A DNA stretch of 6,531 nucleotides from Thermodesulfovibrionia bacterium (lineage in GTDB: Bacteria > Nitrospirota > Thermodesulfovibrionia > UBA6902): the NCBI GenBank assembly GCA_947258735.1, contig CAMYJJ010000167.1, positions 1-6,531 of the forward strand, in the 5' to 3' direction. The notes beneath the pieces were generated by a model, which was given only the letters and a program-made list of their open reading frames with translations, searched no databases and was not told the origin of the DNA. Each line of letters begins with the position of its first letter. Position 1 is the first letter of the stretch. This document shows, in pieces, positions 1 through 5,766 of this stretch. The translations under genes were made by a program, and so were the position numbers.

Positions 1-1
1 G

Positions 2-2437
2 GGACACTATTATGAAAGTCTTTCGGAAAGAGTTCTGGCCCCGTTTCTGGGTAAACATTACAGCGAATGTCTCGACGCCGGTGAAATAACCCTTCAGTAT
101 GACAGTAATGGTTTTTCCATTAATTATTACATGCTGAAACTGCCGCTGAAGATAGAGTCATATGTACGGGTAATAACTCACAGATTGCCTTCGCTGAGAA
201 AAAAACTCGGGGATGATCATCCTGATCTGATAAAGTTCCTGGGTATTCTGTATTCACTGAAAAGCCTGCCTGAGGCAGAAGAGGAGAGACGGGGAAGGTA
301 CAGCCAGATACAGTTTGTCAAAAGAATGTTATGGGAGCTTTATAACAGCAACCCTGACATAAAGGAATTTATGGACAGGAATGTTCAGGTGTTTAATGGT
401 GACCATACAAGCAAAGACAAAATTGCTCATCTTGAGAACCTGCTTTCCCGGCAGCTGTTCAGACTGTCCTTCTGGAAGGTGGCAACAGAAGAGCTGAACT
501 ATAGAAGGTTCTTCAATATTAACGGGCTGATATCAGTGAGGGTGGAGGAGGAACGGGTCTTTAACAATACGCACAGGCTCATTCGTAAACTTGTAAAGGA
601 CAGACTCTTTACCGGCCTTCGCATAGACCATATTGACGGGCTATACGATCCGACATTATATCTTCGCAGAATCAGGGAGAAAACAGGCGATATTTTTCTT
701 TCCGTTGAAAAGATACTTGAGCCGGGGGAGGAACTGCCGTCTCTTTGGGCTGTGCAGGGTTCTACCGGGTATGAATTTTTGAATTATGTCAATGGCATTT
801 TCTGTGATGAAGATAACGGGCGGGCATTTAACAAGCTCTACTACAGTTACACAGGCTTTAAGACATCGTACGATACCATATTGTATGAGAAAAAGAAGCT
901 GGTTATTGAAAAGGATATGACAGGTGATGTGGACAATCTGGCACATCTTTTAAAGAGAATTTCGAGTAATGACAGATTTGGCGGAGACATCACCCTGTAT
1001 GGTCTGAAAAGGGCGATCAAGGAGATATTGGCCCTGTTCCCGGTATACCGAACATACATTACCCAGGAGTATTACAGTGAGACAGACCGTGAACATATTA
1101 TCAATACCATACATAAAGCCCGGGAAATGAATCCTGCATTGCTCTATGAATTTAATTTCATAGAGAGATTTCTGCTGCTCGAGTTTGGCGATGAAACATC
1201 TGAGGAAGACAGGAAGAACTGGATCCACTTTGTAATGAGGTTCCAGCAGTTCACAGGTCCCCTTATGGCCAAGGGTTTTGAGGATACAACCCTGTATGTA
1301 TATAACAGGCTGATTTCATTAAATGATGTTGGCGGCAGCCCGGACAGGTTTGGAATCCCATTGGAGGAATTCCATGAGTTCAACGAAAAGAGGGCAGTGA
1401 ATCAGCCTCACTCAATGAATGCTACAGCTACTCATGACACAAAAAGGGGTGAAGACGTGAGGGCCAGGATAAATGTGCTTTCTGAAATCCCTGAATTGTG
1501 GGAGGCCGGCCTGAGGAAATGGAGCAAGCTGAACAGGAGGAGGAAAAAGGCCGTAAGGGGAATTGCAGTGCCGGAAAGAAACGATGAATATTTTCTGTAC
1601 CAGACCATGATTGGTGCATTTCCGTTTGACAGCGGACAGATTGATTCATTCAAAGGCAGATTGAAGAACTACACTATCAAAGCTGTACGGGAGGCAAAAG
1701 TACATACAGCCTGGCTAAAGCCTGATTCTGACTATGAGGACAACTATATGGTGTTCATAGATAAAATATTTTCCCCATCTGATAAGAACAGCTTTCTGAA
1801 AGAGTTTTGCTCATTTCAAAAGCAGGTCTCTGAATATGGAATATATAATTCCCTTTCACAGACCATCATTAAAATGACCACTCCCGGGTTCCCTGATTTT
1901 TACCAGGGGACTGAGTTCTGGGACTTCAATCTGGTTGACCCGGACAACAGGAGACCTGTTGATTACGGATTGAGGACATGGCTGTTCAGGGAACTGAAGG
2001 CAAAGGAAGAAGAGGACAGGCTGAAGCTGATCCAGGAATTGTTCTCTTCCAGGGAAGATGGCAGAATCAAAATGTATCTTATCTATAAAACGTTATCTGC
2101 AAGAAAAAAATATAAATCGCTTTTTGAAAAGGGATCGTATATTCCTATTAAGATCTCGGGAACGTATAAAAAGAATATAATAGCTTATGCCAGAGAACAC
2201 AGACCGTATTATTCCATAACGGTTGCACCCAGATTTCTGTCAGGTGTTGTAGATAGTGAAACAAAACCACTAGGCAGAGAGGTATGGGAAGATACCCAGA
2301 TAGTTCTTCCTAAAGGCGCTCCAGCTCTATGGACGGAAATTATGGCTGACACCGAACATAAAGGAAAAAGGAAGCTGTTTGTTGGTGACGTTCTCAAATA
2401 CTTTCCGGCCGCATTGCTTGTTAACGTGCAGAAGTGA
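2..2437 (+). CDS. treY: Maltooligosyl trehalose synthase TreY, 5'-truncated by window edge
   Basis: A GH13-family intramolecular transglucosylase that turns the reducing-end alpha-1,4 bond of maltooligosaccharides into an alpha,alpha-1,1 bond, giving maltooligosyl trehalose; TreZ then releases trehalose. It is cytosolic. The frame is open from base 2, and the 43 codons before the first ATG at 131 already read as TreY (for example LAPFLGKHYSECLDAGE), so 131 is not the start. Visible: 811 codons. The missing N-terminus would hold the first barrel strands and GH13 region I. Seen in order: YRRFFNINGL near 500-529; region II GLRIDHIDGL with the nucleophile Asp codon at 626-628; region III VEKIL with the acid/base Glu codon at 707-709; region IV THDTKRGEDVRAR with Asp at 1436-1438; and the C-terminal TPGFPDFYQGTEFWDFNLVD block near 1880-1940. 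The segment at about 200-400 is the extra helical stretch of the longer TreY forms. The frame is intact. The usual partners treZ and treX would have to lie upstream, outside the window. The TGA stop sits in an octamer repeat. Confidence 0.95.
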   Translation, partial: GHYYESLSERVLAPFLGKHYSECLDAGEITLQYDSNGFSINYYMLKLPLKIESYVRVITHRLPSLRKKLGDDHPDLIKFLGILYSLKSLPEAEEERRGRYSQIQFVKRMLWELYNSNPDIKEFMDRNVQVFNGDHTSKDKIAHLENLLSRQLFRLSFWKVATEELNYRRFFNINGLISVRVEEERVFNNTHRLIRKLVKDRLFTGLRIDHIDGLYDPTLYLRRIREKTGDIFLSVEKILEPGEELPSLWAVQGSTGYEFLNYVNGIFCDEDNGRAFNKLYYSYTGFKTSYDTILYEKKKLVIEKDMTGDVDNLAHLLKRISSNDRFGGDITLYGLKRAIKEILALFPVYRTYITQEYYSETDREHIINTIHKAREMNPALLYEFNFIERFLLLEFGDETSEEDRKNWIHFVMRFQQFTGPLMAKGFEDTTLYVYNRLISLNDVGGSPDRFGIPLEEFHEFNEKRAVNQPHSMNATATHDTKRGEDVRARINVLSEIPELWEAGLRKWSKLNRRRKKAVRGIAVPERNDEYFLYQTMIGAFPFDSGQIDSFKGRLKNYTIKAVREAKVHTAWLKPDSDYEDNYMVFIDKIFSPSDKNSFLKEFCSFQKQVSEYGIYNSLSQTIIKMTTPGFPDFYQGTEFWDFNLVDPDNRRPVDYGLRTWLFRELKAKEEEDRLKLIQELFSSREDGRIKMYLIYKTLSARKKYKSLFEKGSYIPIKISGTYKKNIIAYAREHRPYYSITVAPRFLSGVVDSETKPLGREVWEDTQIVLPKGAPALWTEIMADTEHKGKRKLFVGDVLKYFPAALLVNVQK

Positions 2438-2520
2438 GGAAGTGAGAAAGCTCGTAAGTTGGTAAGAAAGTAAGTTCAACTTTTCCACATTAGCACTTGC
2501 GCGCTTACCTACTTAAGCTT
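2434..2520. repeat. GTRAGNNN octamer array with long inverted repeat at the treY/nadA convergent junction
   Basis: On the + strand, GTGAG or GTAAG begins at 2434, 2442, 2454, 2462 and 2470: an 8-base period, broken once by a 4-base insert (GCTC, 2450-2453). On the - strand from 2516, the units TTAAGTAG, GTAAGCGC and GCAAGTGC continue the same period. The two sides are inverted: 2448-2466 pairs with 2504-2520 (17 pairs, one T-T mismatch, a 2-base bulge at 2453-2454) around a loop at 2467-2503. The treY TGA (2435-2437) lies in the first unit. The nadA TAA (2507-2505) and its last few codons lie in the right arm. There is no U-run after either arm, so this is not a classic intrinsic terminator, although the hairpin could still end or protect both convergent transcripts. 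The repeat is seen directly; its function is not known. Confidence 0.7.
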
Positions 2521-3491
2521 AGCATCCGGTCGAGGGACTTTTTGGCCGGAACCCTGATGTCTTCCGGGACCTTTATCTCGTGGGACATTGTTTCCAGGGA
2601 ATGAAGCACGCTTTTGAGCGTTGTCTTTTTCATATTGGGGCAGACCATGTCCTGTCTTAGAGGGTAAAAGGTCCTGTCCGGATGTTCTTTTCTCAGGGTA
2701 TACAGCAGACCTGTTTCGGTTCCTATGATAAATTCCTTTGCATCGGATGATGTTGCATATCGGATCATGCCTGATGTGCTCGTCACGTGGTCCGACTTTT
2801 CAAGGACTTCCATTCTGCACTCGGGATGGGAAATGACAACGGCATCGGGGTGTTTCTTTCTGGCTTTACTCACATCCTCTGCAGTCACTCTGTCATGGAC
2901 ATGGCAGAAACCGTCCCAGGCTATGACTTTTTTGGTGCTGTTTTTTGCTATCCATGCAGACAGGTTTCTGTCGGGTACACATATTACCGTATCAGAATCA
3001 AGTGAATCTACTATTTTTACACTGTTGGCCGATGTACAGCAGATATCACTCTCTGCCTTTACATCGGCGGTAGTATTAACGTATGTGACAACAGGGACCC
3101 CGGGATGGCGCTCCTTAATGTCCCGCAATGTGAAGTCAGCCGGATATTTATAGCCATCTTTGTATTTGAATCCCGGAAACTGTGTCCTTGTCTTTCTCGC
3201 ACCGCTTACAGTGACCATGTCAGCCATAGGGCAGCAGGCCTCCAGTACGGGAAGGAGGACTGTTTTGTCAGGCGAGAGGATGGATGCGCTTTCAGCCATG
3301 AAATTCACGCCGCAGAATACAATGACGTCAGCATCCGTAGTGGCTGCAGTGCGGGACAGTTCAAGAGAGTCACCGGTATAATCAGCAATGTCCTGCACTT
3401 CTTCCCTCTGATAATTATGGGCAAGAATTATTGCATTCTTCTCTTCTTTTAGCCGGAGAATGTTGTCTACAAGTGGATCTGAGTTTGTCAT
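2505..3491 (-). CDS. nadA: Quinolinate synthase NadA
   Basis: Condenses iminoaspartate with dihydroxyacetone phosphate to quinolinate, the second step of de novo NAD synthesis from aspartate, using an oxygen-sensitive [4Fe-4S] cluster in the cytosol. At 328 aa it is a normal length and has three NadA repeats. From recall of the Thermotoga protein (298 aa), the cluster ligands align to Cys87 (CCPMAD), Cys196 (GFCHVH) and Cys284 (VCPNMKK). Substrate-site residues also match: His25 and Tyr27 in LAHNYQ, Ser42 in GDSLELS, Tyr137 and Asn139 in YVNT, Ser154 in CTSAN, His222 and Glu224 in SHPEC, and Thr239. The start at 3491 is firm, because the next ATG upstream in frame (3500) meets a TGA two codons later. 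The Shine-Dalgarno is weak (GAG only). nadB and nadC, common partners, are not in the window. The last residues (LSLSR) and the stop are encoded by the octamer repeat, so the extreme C-terminus may be repeat-derived. Confidence 0.97.
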   Translation of the reverse strand: MTNSDPLVDNILRLKEEKNAIILAHNYQREEVQDIADYTGDSLELSRTAATTDADVIVFCGVNFMAESASILSPDKTVLLPVLEACCPMADMVTVSGARKTRTQFPGFKYKDGYKYPADFTLRDIKERHPGVPVVTYVNTTADVKAESDICCTSANSVKIVDSLDSDTVICVPDRNLSAWIAKNSTKKVIAWDGFCHVHDRVTAEDVSKARKKHPDAVVISHPECRMEVLEKSDHVTSTSGMIRYATSSDAKEFIIGTETGLLYTLRKEHPDRTFYPLRQDMVCPNMKKTTLKSVLHSLETMSHEIKVPEDIRVPAKKSLDRMLSLSR

Positions 3492-3535
3492 TCAGCTCAT
3501 ATTGTAGACTTTTTTAAAGAAATTTTAAAGGCCGT

Positions 3536-3563
3536 ATTATATGCGGGAGGGATTATTGGTAAA
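3536..3563 (-). promoter_or_regulatory. Possible sigma70-type promoter of nadA
   Basis: On the - strand, a perfect TATAAT lies at 3541-3536, overlapping the TAA stop of the upstream transglycosylase gene. A 4/6 match to the -35 box (TTTACC, 3563-3558) lies 16 bases before it. Transcription would begin near 3529, leaving a leader of about 37 bases before the nadA ATG. This would let nadA be expressed apart from the transglycosylase gene 45 bp upstream. Found by eye; untested. Confidence 0.4.
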
Positions 3564-4178
3564 CATGATGGTCCCGTTATCATTCACTATTCTGTAGATT
3601 CGCGGGTCTGGAGTATTGCGTCGCTTATTATGGATGGAGAGGACCTTTTTTATGTATTTTCTGGTTTCAGAAATGGCAGGTATCCCTCCAGATTTCTCAA
3701 CTGTCGTCGGTCCGGCGTTATAGGCAGCCAGAGCCAGGTCGAGCTTTCCTTTGAATCTGTCCAGGAGAAATCGTAAATAGCGTGTTCCGGCTTCTATGTT
3801 CTGGTAGGGATCAAAGGGATTATTTATCTGCATGTCAGTGGCTGTTGCCGGCATTAACTGCATCAGGCCGATAGCTCCTTTACTTGAGACAGCAGAGGAG
3901 TCCCAGTTTGATTCTACTGTTATGAGCGCATTGATCAACGACGGTTCTATTCCGTATTTATCTGAAGCTGACTGGATAATATGCCTGAGGCTGGCCTGAG
4001 AATGGGACGTACTTTCAGTGATTATTTTATTGTAGTGATTACCCTTTGGTATGTTTGTCAGATGTATCACCCCATCATCGTCTACATATTTATAAATATC
4101 TGCATAACTGTACGCCGTAAGTGACGATATTGCTAACAGCAGGCAAAGTACTAACATTTTCTTCATATTCTTATGCAT
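3537..4178 (-). CDS. Exported lytic transglycosylase (SLT/Slt70-like domain) with DUF4124-like segments at both ends
   Basis: Likely a periplasmic peptidoglycan hydrolase that cleaves the MurNAc-GlcNAc bond to leave 1,6-anhydro-MurNAc ends. The 213-aa protein has a signal peptide: Lys-containing n-region, hydrophobic LVLCLLLAISSL, likely cleavage after SYA at residue 26. The SLT domain spans about 65-182, with the catalytic Glu89 in the ITVESNWD motif, GLMQLMP at 104-110, AYNAGP at 152-157 and the ETRKYIKKV helix at 171-179. A DUF4124-like segment starts the mature protein (IYKYVDDDGVIHLTNIP, 28-44), and a second copy ends it (IYRIVNDNGTIMFTNNP, 194-210); 9 of 17 positions are identical. ATGs at codons 1, 5 and 8 are all possible starts, and none has a good Shine-Dalgarno; codon 5 would give the more usual MKK signal peptide. 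The Cys in the hydrophobic core does not make a convincing lipobox. It is divergent from der and upstream of nadA. Confidence 0.9.
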   Translation of the reverse strand: MHKNMKKMLVLCLLLAISSLTAYSYADIYKYVDDDGVIHLTNIPKGNHYNKIITESTSHSQASLRHIIQSASDKYGIEPSLINALITVESNWDSSAVSSKGAIGLMQLMPATATDMQINNPFDPYQNIEAGTRYLRFLLDRFKGKLDLALAAYNAGPTTVEKSGGIPAISETRKYIKKVLSIHNKRRNTPDPRIYRIVNDNGTIMFTNNPSRI

Positions 4179-4197
4179 CCATATGATGTAATCATTG

Positions 4198-4211
4198 GTA
4201 AAATATTTTAC
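4198..4211. promoter_or_regulatory. 14-bp perfect palindrome over the transglycosylase -10 box (possible operator)
   Basis: GTAAAATATTTTAC reads the same on both strands and covers the proposed -10 hexamer (4210-4205) of the leftward promoter, starting 20 bp from the transglycosylase ATG. A repressor binding here would block that promoter. Because the half-site is almost all A and T in AT-rich DNA, chance is a real alternative. Confidence 0.35.
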
Positions 4212-4234
4212 ATTATCTAGTGATAGTTTGTGAA
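4205..4234 (-). promoter_or_regulatory. Probable sigma70-type promoter of the transglycosylase gene
   Basis: On the - strand, TTCACA (4234-4229, 5/6 to the -35 consensus) is followed after 18 bases by TAAAAT (4210-4205, 5/6 to the -10 consensus). The predicted start, near 4198, leaves a leader of about 20 bases before the ATG at 4178. It is the best leftward match seen in the divergent region. Confidence 0.5.
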
Positions 4235-4282
4235 CATGATACTACCATATTATTCATTTCGACTTAATCGTGATATTTCTTG

Positions 4283-4302
4283 AGGAGGTGCATATGCTAT
4301 AA
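4283..4302 (+). promoter_or_regulatory. Strong Shine-Dalgarno before a two-codon ORF (ATG CTA TAA)
   Basis: AGGAGGTG at 4283-4290 is an 8-base match to the 16S rRNA anti-Shine-Dalgarno, and AGGAGG stands 5 bases before ATG at 4294, which is good spacing. The frame stops at once: ATG CTA TAA (4294-4302). It is out of frame with der (92 bp to the der ATG), and der itself has only a weak GAG-type site. The minigene overlaps the extended -10, so it can only be translated if a transcript starts further upstream. It may be a regulatory minigene, the relic of a lost gene start, or coincidence. Confidence 0.3.
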
Positions 4303-4303
4303 T
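4295..4303 (+). promoter_or_regulatory. Extended -10 promoter element for der
   Basis: TGCTATAAT is an exact TGn-TATAAT extended -10, with the hexamer at 4298-4303. No good -35 box lies 16-18 bases upstream, which extended -10 promoters can tolerate. The start would be near 4310, giving a leader of about 75 AT-rich bases before the der ATG at 4386. The downstream YihY-family gene is probably on the same transcript. Confidence 0.5.
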
Positions 4304-4385
4304 CATTTAAAATTTATCATGAATAATATTGATTTTTATACATTTATTTGCATCTCTCTGCTATTTATATTTTGAGAAATAAACT

Positions 4386-5723
4386 ATGAGCAAACCGATT
4401 GTTGCGATTATTGGAAGACCAAATGTCGGCAAATCTACCCTTTTCAACAGGATGGCAGGTAAACGGCGGGCAGTTATTGATGACTATCCGGGCATTACAA
4501 GGGACAGGTTATATGGGGAGGTAACGTGGGAAAACAAGATATTTGATGTTATTGATACGGGCGGGTTTCTTCATGATCCTGAAGAGGAGTTTGCCAGAGA
4601 GGTCATAAAGCAGATTTTGATTGCCGTGGAAGAAGCTGACATCATTGTAATGATGATGGATGGTGAAAACGGGGTCCTGCCGCTTGATATTGAATTAATT
4701 GACAGGCTCCGAAAGTATGACAAAAAAGTCCTGTATGGCGTTAATAAAATCGACGGCCCAAAAAAAGAAAAGAACCTGCTGGCAGATTTTTATTCTCTGG
4801 GTGTGGATCTGTTCCCTTTTTCAGCGCTTAACGGGTATGGCTATGACCAGCTTATGGACACTATTGTTAATGGTCTGCCGGAAGCCGAAGCGGAAAAGAC
4901 AGAGTATCCCAGGGTCGCCATCGTTGGAAGACCCAATGTCGGAAAGTCCACGCTTGTAAATTCCCTTCTCAGCACAGAGCGCATGATAGTCAGCTCGACA
5001 CCCGGTACAACGAGGGACGCGGTAGACTCGGTCTGCTCCTATTACGGAAAAAAATATACGCTCATTGATACGGCAGGGATCCGCAGAAAAGGAAAGATGG
5101 CAAAGACCGTAGAGCGGTATTCATTCCTCAGGACCATCAGGAATATAGAAAATTGTGATGTAGCGTTAATAGTTCTGGATGCGGTCGATGGGGTTGTCGA
5201 GCTGGATCAGAAAATCGCAGGGTTCGTGACAGCCGCAAAAAAAGGCGCAATTATCATTCTTAATAAATGGGACCTTGTTACAAAAGACACGGCCACGGCA
5301 GATGAGGCAAGGCAAAAAGTATATCATAAGCTCTGGTTCATGACGCATGTTCCGGTGCTGACCATTTCAGCGCTGAGCAAGAAGAGAACAACCAAAATCT
5401 TTCCGATCATTGACAGGGTGATTGAAGAGACATCAAAGAGAATCAGCACCCATGAACTGAACCTGTTTCTCAGAAATGCTGTTTCACAGAAAGAACCCCC
5501 GCTACACAGGGGGAGAAGGGTGAAAATATATTATATCTCGCAGGTCAAGACAAACCCGCCCGGGTTTATTATATTTACAAATAAAAAAGAGGGGATCAAA
5601 CCCCAGTATATAAAATACCTGGAACACAGGCTGAGGGACCGCTTTGTTTTTGAAGGAACTCCGGTAGATTTTTATGTCAGGCAGAGAAAGCATAATCTGG
5701 ACAAAGCAGGCAGACAAAATTAA
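4386..5723 (+). CDS. der: Ribosome assembly GTPase Der (EngA)
   Basis: An essential tandem-domain GTPase that acts in late maturation of the 50S ribosomal subunit. At 445 aa it has the family's usual length and architecture. G domain 1: GRPNVGKS (10-17), PGITRD (35-40), DTGG (57-60), NKID (120-123), SAL (146-148). G domain 2: GRPNVGKS (181-188), PGTTRD (206-211), DTAG (228-231), NKWD (293-296), SAL (328-330). A KH-like domain follows from about 355 to 435, including the LHRGRRVKIYYISQ and NPPGFIIF strands and the EGTPV turn. The start is set by the canonical MSKPIVAIIGRPNVGKS opening. The Shine-Dalgarno is weak (GAG at 4374-4376, 9 bases before ATG). All nucleotide-binding motifs are intact. 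It diverges from the transglycosylase gene and leads into the YihY-family gene after 31 bp. Confidence 0.98.
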   Translation: MSKPIVAIIGRPNVGKSTLFNRMAGKRRAVIDDYPGITRDRLYGEVTWENKIFDVIDTGGFLHDPEEEFAREVIKQILIAVEEADIIVMMMDGENGVLPLDIELIDRLRKYDKKVLYGVNKIDGPKKEKNLLADFYSLGVDLFPFSALNGYGYDQLMDTIVNGLPEAEAEKTEYPRVAIVGRPNVGKSTLVNSLLSTERMIVSSTPGTTRDAVDSVCSYYGKKYTLIDTAGIRRKGKMAKTVERYSFLRTIRNIENCDVALIVLDAVDGVVELDQKIAGFVTAAKKGAIIILNKWDLVTKDTATADEARQKVYHKLWFMTHVPVLTISALSKKRTTKIFPIIDRVIEETSKRISTHELNLFLRNAVSQKEPPLHRGRRVKIYYISQVKTNPPGFIIFTNKKEGIKPQYIKYLEHRLRDRFVFEGTPVDFYVRQRKHNLDKAGRQN

Positions 5724-5738
5724 CTGTCCGGATTTTCA

Positions 5739-5766
5739 TATATAATAGAAAAGAATGTATATAATA
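5739..5766 (+). promoter_or_regulatory. Repeated TATATAATA at the start of the YihY-family gene; possible internal promoter
   Basis: TATATAATA occurs at 5739-5747 and again at 5758-5766, on either side of the ATG at 5755. The first copy contains a consensus TATAAT (5741-5746) only 8 bases before the ATG. If used, it would start a nearly leaderless mRNA. The only -35 candidate (TTAACT, 5720-5725, spacer 15) is poor, so read-through from der is the simpler explanation. Confidence 0.25.

Larger units (their letters stand above)
4247..4329. repeat. 11-bp inverted repeat flanking the rightward control region
   Basis: ATATTATTCAT at 4247-4257 is the exact reverse complement of ATGAATAATAT at 4319-4329, with 61 bases between the arms. 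The enclosed segment contains both the Shine-Dalgarno-like sequence and the extended -10. It could be paired protein-binding sites or a chance match in AT-rich DNA. Confidence 0.3.

Noticed and set aside
131..2437. treY starting at the ATG at 131
   Set aside because: The frame is open and TreY-like from base 2, so this Met is internal and the true start is outside the window.
2434..2520. CRISPR array
   Set aside because: Units are 8 bases with no spacers of 25-40 bases; the pattern is a microsatellite-like or hairpin repeat.
2725..3153. 142-aa + strand ORF opposite nadA
   Set aside because: It is antisense to an intact nadA, with no recognisable motif or ribosome site; a coding shadow.
4319..4375. 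18-codon ORF (MNNIDFYTFICISLLFIF) ending just before der
   Set aside because: It has no Shine-Dalgarno, and its hydrophobic composition follows from the AT-rich DNA; not supportable as a gene or leader peptide.
4343..4383. TTTATTT / AAATAAA pairing that could hide the der ribosome site
   Set aside because: Seven A-T pairs only, in very AT-rich DNA; too weak to claim as a regulatory structure.
5552..5567. GC-rich hairpin AAACCCGCCCGGGTTT followed by an AT stretch, terminator-like
   Set aside because: It lies inside der and encodes the conserved NPPGF segment of the KH-like domain; the reading frame continues normally for 50 codons.
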